Origin: Saccharina japonica
Lineage: Eukaryota > Sar > Phaeophyceae > Laminariales > Laminariaceae
Assembly (NCBI GenBank): GCA_008828725.1
Contig: MEHQ01003846.1
Span: 123,082 to 187,081 of the forward strand
DNA: 64,000 nucleotides
Direction: 5' to 3'
Position 1 is the stretch's first letter. The number at the start of each line of letters is the position of its first letter. This document shows positions 30,380-41,394 of this stretch, one piece after another. Made by a program: the position numbers and the translations under genes. The notes below the pieces were generated by a model that saw only the letters and a list, made by a program, of their open reading frames with translations, searched no databases and was not told where the DNA came from.

Positions 30380-31482
30380 GGCGGTAGGGTTGTAACATTG
30401 AGGTTGCACTGTTTGTAACACGCTCTCTGCGGTGCTGCTGCTGTTCGTGTGTGCTCCCGTGCTCTCGGCAAGAAACGCACAAAAAACGCACGACTGGACA
30501 AAAACAGGGCCTCATGCAGAAAACCCGGGAAATCGGCTTATCCACTCCCGCGGGAAAAAAACCTTCGAGCGCCCGCCACGCGAGCCACAGAGCTCGGATC
30601 GAGCCCAAACCTCGACCAATGTGTCCGGCCGGGCCTCCCGTGTCGGGGTACTTAGCGTTTTTCCGAAAAGCGCTCGCGCGGAGAGAAAAGTTGCGAAAAG
30701 TGCGAAAATTTCACAACATAACTATACATACAAGGCTCCCCTTCGGGGAGTGGGGTGTTCCCCGCGGGGTGACGCAAGCTCGCACGTTCCACGGAAAAAC
30801 CGACCTATCGCCATCCATCTGTAATTGTAGAAAGAGGGGTAAACGAATAATCACCTTTTAGCGATTATCGTATAGTAAAACGGTTTTTGCTAACGTACGC
30901 ATTTTTAAATTTATAACTAGATAAGCGTTATACCACATAAAAAAACATGTTGTTTTTATCACGAACCGCGATGTCAAATTTTCTTGAGTTCGCGGAAACT
31001 TGTCATTCTCATAGTTTGTGAAACAATATCACGATCGGCGAAACTGTCANTAAGCATATAATGCGTACCTCGGTACCCCCACGACCACACACCGCACTAC
31101 GGCGTGCACGGCATTGAGGTACCACCCACTCCCCCCCTTGCCCGGACACAAATCTCCGCCACTTCGAATGCACGTGTCGAAATGCCCCCAAAATGACTAT
31201 AGCAAGCAACCTAAATGAGTAGCCCCCCACCCCCCCCCCCCGCCGCGCCGCCGCCCCGCTCTCTGCGGCTCTAAAAACACAGGGTTTTCGGCAGAGCCCT
31301 GCGCTGGAACAGTACCGAGTGCCGGCGACTCCTGATTATAATCCCCAGCTTCTGGTACCATTACATTCGTTTCGGATTTAGGTAACAAACGTCCAAGTGC
31401 ACGCGCGATCGGGGATTTCACTGAGAGAGGTGGGCGACGCTTTGGTATCATATATAACTAAGTATAATTGTGATTTTTTTGC

Positions 31483-31625
31483 CCGGCGGCGCGTTTTCGC
31501 GCTCGGCCCTCGCGGCCGATCTCGCCGTCGCTCGGGTCGGCGGCCGGGGGATCGACCGGGGAGCGCGCCCCCCGGGCCTCGCCCTCGCCCGGGGCCCGTG
31601 GCCCGCGCGGGGCGCTCGCGAAGCC
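31483..31625. other. Very GC-rich island in the left palindrome arm
   Basis: About 140 bp composed almost wholly of G and C (CGGCGGCCGGGGGATCGACC, GGGGCCCGTGGCCCGCGC), bounded by AT-rich sequence. The mirror is 35542-35684. It shows no rRNA or protein match I can support. Unlike the rest of the window in composition. Confidence 0.7.
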
Positions 31626-32609
31626 GAAAAAATAGAGTCGGTTTTACGGGGTACCCCGTCCCACTCGGTCGAGCCGAGCAGGGCAACGTGAAACCCGGTC
31701 TCGGCGGCAGATTTTGAAAGGTGATTTTGCCGCGTCGGCATCAACACAAAGAAGGGCACACCGACGTGCACATCGAGCGGCATCGAACATCTATCTGCAC
31801 GCATGCAGCAACAGCAGCGACGCGACAGCATCCCTGACGTTGCGCAGGCGTATGGTTATGACAGGGGGCCACGAGCATGCTGCTGCATGAGGTGTGCCTA
31901 CTACGAAACGAGCGGTCTCACCGCATCGAGTTTTTTTCCGTACCAATTTGTCCGAAATATAATAAACGTTTCGTATTTATTTTTATATCCAAACGTTCGT
32001 AATATTTCCGAACATATTGGCAAGTGTACAGTAGTAGTACGTCGTAGGTTCTAGATATACCTGGTCCGTATCATGCGTCCTCTGCAACAGATACAACCAC
32101 AGCAGCAGCAGTGTTATGCTCGTAGTGGTGTTATGCTACCGAGTGGTGCTGCTTCTTGCTCTCGCTCTGCTGTATTGCGGCGGTATGGTCTGATAGGTGG
32201 GGCATCGTCGTGCTGCTGAACATAAAGAACGCGCCTGAACAAAAAGAACGAGCTCAGCGCATGGAGTTTGTTATAATTTGCCCGCAAATGTAAGAATCGT
32301 TTGGTGTATATGTCAATATCCAGACGGTCATATATAGCATTACCAGACAGGTTGGTATGCACACGTGAGACGTATCAACGTATATACCACGTAAAAGGTA
32401 TTTACTGCAATACGTCCTCATTAAGTTTGATATATCATACGTACCTGGCATGAAACAACAGCTAGCAGTCGCAATGTAATACTCAAAGTGGGTGCTACTA
32501 CTGCAGAGTGCTGCTGCTTCTTTCCGCTGCTTGCTGCCGTAGTACTCTTCTCCTGTCGTGGGATCGATCGAGAGTTTGATCCTCACTTACGTACTGTTGT
32601 ACTGCTGCA

Positions 32610-32870
32610 GCACATGGTGTGTGGGTGAGTTGGTGGGTGGGTGGGTGTTTGGGNGGGTGGGTTCGTACGTGGTTGAGTGCTGTCGTGTCTGCGCTGTCCC
32701 TGGTTTGTTTTGTATTACCTTTGCCCGCCAGTACAATACAGCAGCACTATGCTCCTCACCTACGTACTACTGTACTGCTATACTGTTATAGCACGTGATG
32801 TGTGGGTGGGTTGTTGGCTGCGTGGGTGGTGGGTGGGTAGATACTCTGGTGGGTGGGTTGGTACGTGGTT
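32610..32870. repeat. GTGGGTGGGT-rich duplicated tracts (left arm)
   Basis: Two G-rich tracts (32620-32665 and 32800-32860) each follow a CTCACTTACGTACTGTTGTAC / CTCACCTACGTACTACTGTAC block, so the unit is tandemly duplicated at about 180 bp. The mirror-image copy lies at 34300-34560. Confidence 0.7.
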
Positions 32871-35800
32871 GAGCCCTGTCATGTCTGTGGATGGGGACTA
32901 CTGCTAGCTGTGCTGCCCCCGCTTTTTTTCTACTTTTGTTGAGCCGCTATGATACAAGGGCTACGCATAGATGCCGGCGACCGGATAGGATTTTTTTCAT
33001 GGTGGAACAACCTCTTGCACCTACAGTACGTACCCATCTGCCCCAAGATACGTACTGCTATTTGTTTTCGTCCGCTATATACCGGCCCCGCTCTGGCATA
33101 CCACAATGATGCATTTTTATATGATGTACGAATACACCACAAGAGCCTTGTGTTTATTTCGCTTGGACGGCGGGAAATGTACGCTATACCACGACGAGTA
33201 GTATTTAAGTAGCTTCAGCTGCTACTCGTAGCTGTACCGCTTTGCTGTGCGCTGAATGAAGCAGAAGTGTGCTGCTGCTACTGCTGAACGTTAGCTGCCG
33301 TGTCGCAGCAGTAGTTGGTGGTGCTGCTGCTTGCTGTAGGTACGTAGATACTACAATTAGTAGCTCCGCTTATGTTGCTGCTACTTGCTACACTGCCCGC
33401 TGCTACTGCTTTGTACTGCTTGCTGTACTCCTTGCTNCTACTGTATACTAGGTACTGTTTTTGCTGCACGAAATGCGATTATATTTTTTCTGCCGTTTGC
33501 TGTTCGTATACGAGAACGACATACTGCTCGCTGTGGTGCACACCGCCATATCTACCGAACAAAATATGTCACGAAAAACAACTAGTTGTTTTTCGTGACA
33601 TATTTTGTTCGGTAGATATGGCGGTGTGCACCACAGCGAGCAGTATGTCGTTCTCGTATACGAACAGCAAACGGCAGAAAAAATATAATCGCATTTCGTG
33701 CAGCAAAAACAGTACCTAGTATACAGTAGNAGCAAGGAGTACAGCAAGCAGTACAAAGCAGTAGCAGCGGGCAGTGTAGCAAGTAGCAGCAACATAAGCG
33801 GAGCTACTAATTGTAGTGTCTACGTACCTACAGCAAGCAGCAGCACCACCAACTACTGCTGCGACACGGCAGCTAACGTTCAGCAGTAGCAGCAGCACAC
33901 TTCTGCTTCATTCAGCGCACAGCAAAGCGGTACAGCTACGAGTAGCAGCTGAAGCTACTTAAATACTACTCGTCGTGGTATAGCGTACATTTCCCGCCGT
34001 CCAAGCGAAATAAACACAAGGCTCTTGTGGTGTATTCGTACATCATATAAAAATGCATCATTGTGGTATGCCAGAGCGGGGCCGGTATATAGCGGACGAA
34101 AACAAATAGCAGTACGTATCTTGGGGCAGATGGGTACGTACTGTAGGTGCAAGAGGTTGTTCCACCATGAAAAAAATCCTATCCGGTCGCCGGCATCTAT
34201 GCGTAGCCCTTGTATCATAGCGGCTCAACAAAAGTAGAAAAAAAGCGGGGGCAGCACAGCTAGCAGTAGTCCCCATCCACAGACATGACAGGGCTCAACC
34301 ACGTACCAACCCACCCACCAGAGTATCTACCCACCCACCACCCACGCAGCCAACAACCCACCCACACATCACGTGCTATAACAGTATAGCAGTACAGTAG
34401 TACGTAGGTGAGGAGCATAGTGCTGCTGTATTGTACTGGCGGGCAAAGGTAATACAAAACAAACCAGGGACAGCGCAGACACGACAGCACTCAACCACGT
34501 ACGAACNCACCCNCCCAAACACCCACCCACCCACCAACTCACCCACACACCATGTGCTGCAGCAGTACAACAGTACGTAAGTGAGGATCAAACTCTCGAT
34601 CGATCCCACGACAGGAGAAGAGTACTACGGCAGCAAGCAGCGGAAAGAAGCAGCAGCACTCTGCAGTAGTAGCACCCACCTTGAGTATTACATTGCGACT
34701 GCTAGCTGTTGTTTCATGCCAGGTACGTATGATATATCAAACTTAACGAGGACGTATTGCAGTACATACCTTTTACGTGGTATATACGTTGATACGTCTC
34801 ACGTGTACATACCAACCTGTCTGGTAATGCTATATATGACCGTCTGGATATTGACATATACACCAAACGATTCTTACATTTGCGGGAAAATTATAACAAA
34901 CTCCATGCGCTGAGCTCGTTCTTTTTGTTCAGGCGCGTTCTTTATGTTCAGCAGCACGACGATGCCCCACCTATCAGACCATACCGCCGCAATACAGCAG
35001 AGCGAGAGCAAGAAGCAGCACCACTCGGTAGCATAACACCACTACGAGCATAACACTGCTGCTGCTGTGGTTGTATCTGTTGCAGAGGACGCATGATACG
35101 GACCAGGTATATCTAGAACCTACGACGTACTACTACTGTACACTTGCCAATATGTTCGGAAATATTACGAACGTTTGGATATAAAAATAAATACGAAACG
35201 TTTATTATATTTCGGACAAATTGGTACGGAAAAAAACTCGATGCGGTGAGACCGCTCGTTTCGTAGTAGGCACACCTCATGCAGCAGCATGCTCGTGGCC
35301 CCCTGTCATAACCATACGCCTGCGCAACGTCAGGGATGCTGTCGCGTCGCTGCTGTTGCTGCATGCGTGCAGATAGATGTTCGATGCCGCTCGATGTGCA
35401 CGTCGGTGTGCCCTTCTTTGTGTTGATGCCGACGCGGCAAAATCACCTTTCAAAATCTGCCGCCGAGACCGGGTTTCACGTTGCCCTGCTCGGCTCGACC
35501 GAGTGGGACGGGGTACCCCGTAAAACCGACTCTATTTTTTGGGCTTCGCGAGCGCCCCGCGCGGGCCACGGGCCCCGGGCGAGGGCGAGGCCCGGGGGGC
35601 GCGCTCCCCGGTCGATCCCCCGGCCGCCGACCCGAGCGACGGCGAGATCGGCCGCGAGGGCCGAGCGCGAAAACGCGCCGCCGGGCAAAAAAATCACAAT
35701 TATACTTAGTTATATATGATACCAAAGCGTCGCCCACCTCTCTCAGTGAAATCCCCGATCGCGCGTGCACTTGGACGTTTGTTACCTAAATCCGAAACGA

Positions 35801-36113
35801 ATGTAATGGTACCAGAAGCTGGGGATTATAATCAGGAGTCGCCGGCACTCGGTACTGTTCCAGCGCAGGGCTCTGCCGAAAACCCTGTGTTTTTAGAGCC
35901 GCAGAGAGCGGGGCGGCGGCGCGGCGGGGGGGGGGGGTGGGGGGCTACTCATTTAGGTTGCTTGCTATAGTCATTTTGGGGGCATTTCGACACGTGCATT
36001 CGAAGTGGCGGAGATTTGTGTCCGGGCAAGGGGGGGAGTGGGTGGTACCTCAATGCCGTGCACGCCGTAGTGCGGTGTGTGGTCGTGGGGGTACCGAGGT
36101 ACGCATTATATGC

Positions 36114-36527
36114 TTATACACTGTAGTATGACATGGTTGTTTTTGTTTCCTGTATCGGGAGGGGTGCGTTGTTTTCCACTATATACTTGATATATGGGCC
36201 GTATTCAGCGGTTTGTTTCTCACGTAATTTTTCGTGGTCTACCGATTCGAACACGTTAGTAGCGCTAATGTACACCGACTTTACGTGAAATAGTTCGCGA
36301 TCGCTACGGACCGGTTGAACGTCGTCAAGTTTATCTGTTGATACTTGGTATGGCCTGGGCGGTACTGCTGTTTGTAGTGCGGGGTCATCTGGAATATTTC
36401 TACAGATGGGTGCTAGTTTGAATAATGCCATCTCGTGGTGGTGTTCAAAGGCAAATAACCGCGACAGAGTATCTGGTACGACGTGTAGCCTCCCAGGTTT
36501 ATGTTTCACTGTAAAATCGATATCCTA
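36114..36527 (-). pseudogene. Ty3/gypsy pol fragment (RNase H C-terminus/linker)
   Basis: Minus-strand frame beginning DFTVKHKPGRLHVVPDTLSR. H-x-PG...V.P/AD.LSR is the conserved end of the Ty3/gypsy reverse transcriptase-RNase H module (established). The following LAPICRNIPDDPALQT...DDVQPVRSDRELF...LREKQ stretch looks like the linker before the integrase zinc finger. Upstream, a stop (TAG near 36528) and AT-rich repeats replace the reverse transcriptase. Downstream it reaches the palindrome junction (36116/36117) and stops 3 bp inside it, and no integrase follows. It is a dead remnant truncated at the palindrome edge. Confidence 0.75.
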
Positions 36528-36584
36528 TCCTCCACACTTTGGTATATATATACGAATAGCTGTTTTGTTTATTCGTTCGTTCTG

Positions 36585-36795
36585 GTTCATTTTTTTTCCC
36601 CCAGTTCTGATTCATTTTTTTTGTTCTGCTTCATGAATTCGTTCTGATTTGTGAATTTGTTCTGATTCACTGGTTGGTTCTGGTTCGTTGATTCGTTCTG
36701 ATTCATTGATTCTGTCCGATTCATTGATTCGTTCTGATTCATTGGTTCGTTCTGATTCATTGATTCGTTCTGATTACTTTGTGCATTTCTGATTA
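36585..36795. repeat. TGATTCATTGATTCGTTC 12-bp minisatellite
   Basis: About sixteen degenerate TTCRTTSWTTCGTTCTGATTC units. The minus-strand NQNESMNQNE frame is a repeat artefact. Confidence 0.85.
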
Positions 36796-37123
36796 ATTTG
36801 TGAATTAATTTGTTGTGATGTATAATGTCTACCCGGCGGATCATTTGTCCAAAATCTCATACCGGGATAAACTGTACAGTAGCACGAAAATACCAGGTAA
36901 ACATTGTTGGGTGACGTATCATACACTAGATAATATACTCATAGTATTTCATTTATGAATATTGCCTTTTTATTAGTTTCCATTCACGAGGCACACAATA
37001 TAATATATGGAAACGGGTATGATACTGAGGGGCTACTTATAATATTGGTAGTATATACCCGTTGATAACTTCTAGCCGGGTATAAAACTGGGTAAACAGG
37101 GTATTGGATTTTTTGACGCTACA

Positions 37124-37311
37124 GCAGTAGTAGTCCCTCTATAGGGCCGGTTGGGTAGAGTAGTGCCGGTTGCCCGCTATGGTGCCGGTGAAATCGCTTG
37201 GCATCGATGGGATTCACTAGTGTGGTAGTGTCCGGAGTTGTGCCGATTGGCGATATAGTGCCGGTGTTTTTGTTTGGCGCATACCGGCACTATTGAGGGA
37301 CCACTACTGTA
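37124..37311. mobile_element. M3 MITE, full-length
   Basis: CAGTAGTAGTCCCTCTATAG to CACTATTGAGGGACCACTACTG, the same length and internal order as 14484-14677 but inverted. The terminal CAGTAG...CTACTG is the clearest in this family. Confidence 0.8.
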
Positions 37312-37630
37312 TTACAAAGGCTACCTGAATACCCGGGTATATCATCCAGAATATCATACCTGGTACTGCGTAATGTTACACCGGGTATGGTATTTGGTGG
37401 CGGTGATGTAGGTAGCATATACCCGTCACCAGGTTATACCCGGGTAGGTTACCCTGCCTACCCCGGAGCACATACCCTACTGAACAAAACCTTTGATAAG
37501 CTACTACGAGAGGGCATACTGTAGTAATGAGATTAAAATACTGACATGAGCAATCGAAACAAAAAAACGTACTGACATACTACAGTAGTCAAAACCAAAT
37601 ATTGTACGAAAACATACGGGAATACAGCAG

Positions 37631-37803
37631 TACAGGACACCTAATAAGAAAAAGGCTGATAAGAAAGCCAGCCTGATATTTGGAGGAAAGTAATAAATAC
37701 GAGAGTCGATATCTTGAAATTAGTGTAGAAAGCACCCTCTCTCAAATAAGAAATCGAGCCTGGGCCAGCTTTCCTGTTTTTGATTAGGTGTCCTATACTG
37801 TAG
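37631..37803. mobile_element. M5 MITE-like element
   Basis: TACAGGACACCTAATAAGAAA at the left and GATTAGGTGTCCTATACTGTA at the right are near-perfect inverted ends. The interior CTGGGCCAGCTTTCC is the reverse complement of the GCTGGCCCAGG block in the other copies. Confidence 0.8.
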
Positions 37804-38040
37804 GGAGATACATGTGTTTTTTTGGTCTGTGGTGGGTTCTGATTACTGTTGTAACATGGCGGCGTAGGTTAATTCGTACCTGGTATATAGTTTGGGATCA
37901 ATGAGGCCTCTCTGCTGCGACCAGCCTGAGACTCTCACCCGAGGTTACTACTCCCGCGTTGGTTCTCCGGCAACCAACGCTGCTCCTCGTCGCAGAAAGC
38001 AGGTACCCCGGTAAAATAAACACTGTAGAACAAAGCAACC

Positions 38041-38510
38041 CCCCTCCCGTAACTGCGTGAGCTAGACAACCAGGGTACCGTTTTTTATTATTATTTTTGG
38101 CGGTCACCAAGGCTGGCGGTCGAGTTAGATCATTTGTGCGGGGTGGAGAACCTTTGCTCCGCACAAGGGGAATGATCGCATCACGTAATGTGTATATGGT
38201 AAGGCACCCAAGAGACAGTTACATAGGGCTCCCATTGCTGTCTCAGGAAGTGGCCACACCAGAAATTGAATGAAATCATTGAAGCTGTCATCCATATGCA
38301 AGTCCGCCTCACAAGCGGTTCTCAGTAGGATGCAGCTCACCCTTCCTGCGACTCGCCCAACACAACACGGCGCTTCGCGCTTGGTGCTAGCAATGTCTGC
38401 CTGGCTGGTGAAAACCCGACATGCTCCGTCCCGGCATTGTAGGGATGCGAGGGTCTATGGTCATACGACTGCGGCCATGCATGAAAATGAAGTACACCCC
38501 CCGTAAATAC
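38041..38510 (+). mobile_element. R2 repeat, long copy with tail
   Basis: GAGCTAGACAACCAGGGTACC, GGCGGTCACCAAGGCTGGCGG, GGAAGTGGCCACACCAGAAA, AAGTCCGCCTCACAAGCGG, CCCGACATGCTCCGTCCCGG, GGTCATACGACTGCGGCCAT and a final GTACACCCCCC. This is the most complete example in this orientation. Confidence 0.75.
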
Positions 38511-39479
38511 CACCCTCTGCTGCTTCCTCCCTCTGCTTCCTCCTCCTCACCGTCTTCACTCGTCCTACTTTGCAGGCATGGATCAACCAAACAGAAACCT
38601 GCATGGGTAGAGAATTTCCGACGCCTGGCGAAATGAACAATAACAGGCCAACCGCGCTAACCAGGGACAAGGCCCACCCGTATTTGAAAACAGGACAACA
38701 TGTGAGCCACTCTCGTGTTTTTTTTCCCATCCATAGAGAAGCGTGGGGCCAACCACCCCCCCCCCCCTCGCGCTCCCGCTCCCAGGCGGACCCTCCTTGC
38801 TCGCTCGACAGTTCACACATTGGACAGATCATCTGCAGATACATCTTTTACAGATAGATCACCTAGACCATCTAGCTCCTAAACTGCTGTTCTCAGGTGC
38901 TGTGCGGGATCTGTATAGTACAGATCAAACCCGGGAAACATGTCCTAGGTGGTACAGATTATACGACTCTCACGTACGTAGATCATACGGAGATCAGAGA
39001 TCTGCCTGCCCTGAAATATCTAAATCATCAACTGGAAATGATCTATATGATCTGACCGAGGGGTGGTACCTTTCGTCTACAGTAAGGTTGAATATCGTTT
39101 CGAATTTTTCGATATATCGGTTTATCGTATCGAACGAATTTTGCACTCCATCCCCTGGCATCCCCGTTTTTTTTGCTGGTACGAATGTATTTTGAACGAT
39201 TTATTCGGACGCATCACTCTCCAGAAATATAAGGACAGCGGGTGTACTTCTATTTAATCCAAACGGTCCTTAAATTTTTATACAGATTGATATCGGTTAT
39301 CGAAATCGTATCGATTAGATCCAGCCGAATACCTGCCAAATATGTGACCCCTGCTTTAACCAGCAGGGTGTCGTACGTAGCTTTACTGTAGTCTTGTTTA
39401 TTTTCTCCATATTTTGTTTTCTGAGCGGTGTTGCAGACAGGGAGGACACTGGACAAAAACAGAAACAGTGCTGGAAAAT

Positions 39480-39645
39480 TTATACCACACAAATTCCAAG
39501 CGTATTGTCCCCCAAAACCGTGTGCGCAGCTCTAAAGGGTATATTAACCCTTTTAGTACGGCACTTTTCATAAACCTAAATCTCACACTAATTCCAAGTG
39601 TTTCGTCCCAACAACGGGAGTGCCGTCCTAAATGGCTTATTAATG
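39480..39645. mobile_element. M1-related MITEs, two overlapping copies
   Basis: One partial copy ends AGCTCTAAAGGGTATATTAA. The second runs TTAACCCTTTTAGTACGGC, through ACACTAATTCCAAGTG, to GCCGTCCTAAATGGCTTATTAA. TTAA lies at both ends of the second. Confidence 0.65.
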
Positions 39646-41394
39646 TCGTTGTTGTTCCGCTCGCATTGGCCGCTTGTTTTCACAGGGACACCCATAGCAC
39701 GTCGCCGCGCGAGGGAGACAGATGGAAACCCCTGTGTGGCACCGTGGAGGCTTTGTAGGGAAAGGGGATCTGCGGTTATCCCCCCCCCCCCTTCACGTTT
39801 CTCTGCATGGGTGCTATGGATATAGCGTCGATACCCGTCCGTGTGGTTTGAGTTTTTTTGTTTTTTCGTTGAGTCGTTGTTTCCTGCCAGTTTTGTGTCT
39901 CGAAGGATTTGTGGAGTTTTTTTTTGTTGTTCCTGGTGTTGTTTCGGTGTTGATCACGGTGTTGAGCTATTTCAGTCGTGACACAAGACAAAATTCCGTG
40001 AGAAAGTACTGCCGCGGTCGCCACTGTTCGAAAGTCCAGACTATGAAATACACGAGCATTGGATGTAAAAAACGGGCGTGTGTTTTTGCTTCACCTTACT
40101 TTTGGGGACAGCCCTTCACAGCTGTTTTGGTCGTTTCTGAAGGGTTCTGCCTCCCCGGTAGTGGCCTAGTTTGCAGCGCTTTCCGTGCAGGCGTTACGGC
40201 TCCCTGACTACCGATGAAGAAGGGGCCGAGCTGCCGAGGGAAGCTGTCGTGGAGACGAGATCGACCGATGAAAAAGCAGCATATCTTGTTTGCAAAACTG
40301 ACAGCAGTTGTATGTATGATAAGGCTCTAGTCTACAGCTATAATAGACCCACCATATACACGACAGCCTATGGTATATCACTGGGAACAAAATAACGAGC
40401 GAGTGAAAGAGAGTAGGCGAGCGAGCGATTGGGCGGCACAGGTGGCCGGGACCCCTCCCCCCGCCGCCGCCGCCCCGCACAATGTACGCGTGAAGACATC
40501 CTTGTGGAGACTTTGAACAGCAGTGTCTCTAGCAAACCCCACAAGGTGTCGAAAACGCATCAATTCGGTACGCCTAACGGTTTGCTACATTGTTCAATGT
40601 CCCTACAAGGATTGTTTTACCCCCACATTGTGCCAATGAGGGGGGGGGGGTCCCGACCACCTGTGCTGAGGGTGGGTGCCGGTTCGTTGCGGTAGTTCGA
40701 TCTTCTCGGCCCCGTGGTCCCAGTTTTTTTGTTCACACCTTGGGTGTAAATTGTGTTTTGGGCCTGTGTTTTTCTTCGTTAGTTTCGCCGCGACTCTGGA
40801 TGTGTGCGCGTCGCCGACAACACGTGGGGGTCTTGAAGATGCTACGACTGTGGCTGGGAATGTAACCCCCGTTTGATCTGAACTTGGGATTCCAAACGTG
40901 CATTATATTCTCGGACAGAGGGGTATATAGGAGACCGCGGTTTGACGCCTTGACTGACCGTCCCCCTACTTGAAAAAAAGGAAAGTGGCCTTAATCCCTT
41001 TTCGAACTCTACCTAGTTTCGTTTTGGGGGGGGGAAATACTTGGAATTAGAGTTGACTAGTTTTTTTCCGGTAGCAAATAAAGCACCCGAAACGACTGAC
41101 CTCCTACCCTGTAGCATCTTTGGAGGTGGGTGTTTTGTTTTCCGTTTTGGTTTCGCAGGATTCAGCCAACAGCTGTATATGGCGGTGGGGGGTTGCTCAA
41201 CTTCTTGGGTCGGTAGGGATAGCCGCTGTACGATATGGTATGGTACAATGATGTCAATGGTGATTGATGGCTGTGACGCCATGGGAAGGGAAATATGAAA
41301 ACTTTCGCCGGATACGCTCCGGGCGAGGGTACATAGAGCACAGACCGGTTGCTCATGGTGCAGTTGTTCAAGTAAGGGCTACCAACAGTGCAAG
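39646..41394. other. Intergenic, no gene recognised
   Basis: Contains T-rich tracts (39850-39930), a C11 run (39780), a G-rich run (40640), an M1-like fragment (40990-41065) and one diverged unit of the GGAGACCGCGGTTTGACGCC repeat (40930-40965). The reading frames lack recognised domains. Confidence 0.4.

Larger units (their letters stand above)
28735..30745. repeat. R3 large dispersed repeat, copy 1
   Basis: Collinear with 60357-61945 in blocks. Block 1 is ACAAGGTTCCCCTCCGGGAC, GGCGCAAGG and a TATCATACGCATA region. Block 2 is GATCCCGCCAAA, GTGGCGCTCAAGGT and AGAAGTAGAAAAGGATGCACCGAAGAA. A tRNA-like segment and CCACTAA...CACAGCAG follow. The last block is GCCTCATGCAGAAAACCCGGGAAATCGG through GCGAAAAGTGCGAAAATTTCACAA. 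The end (ACAAGGCTCCCCTTCGGG, 30730) resembles the start, as weak terminal direct repeats would. No reverse transcriptase or transposase is seen. Likely a non-autonomous element or segmental duplication. Confidence 0.7.
31051..36116. repeat. Spacerless 5.07-kb near-perfect palindrome
   Basis: Position x on the left equals the complement of position 67167-x on the right. The axis lies between 33583 and 33584 in CAACT|AGTTG. Arms are 31051-33583 and 33584-36116, 2,533 bp each, with no loop and no net indel. Seven substitutions were seen (left-arm positions 31626, 32280, 32360, 32402, 32420, 32487, 33349), five of them within 210 bp. N bases mirror each other at 33437/33730 and 32654/34513; N also occurs at 34507 and, exactly at the left junction, at 31050. 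No conserved protein is encoded. It could be a real inverted duplication, two haplotypes joined head to head, or a hairpin-read artefact. Confidence 0.95.

Noticed and set aside
31397-31831. 100-127-codon frames in the palindrome arms, duplicated at 35336-35789
   Set aside because: They overlap the GC island on both strands and are Arg/Pro/Gly-rich with no domain. Their apparent conservation is due only to the duplication.
38578-38704. Possible cupin exon 8 after an AG at 38577
   Set aside because: The translation lacks the expected distal His strand, the neighbouring sequence is R2 repeat, and no clear donor was identified.
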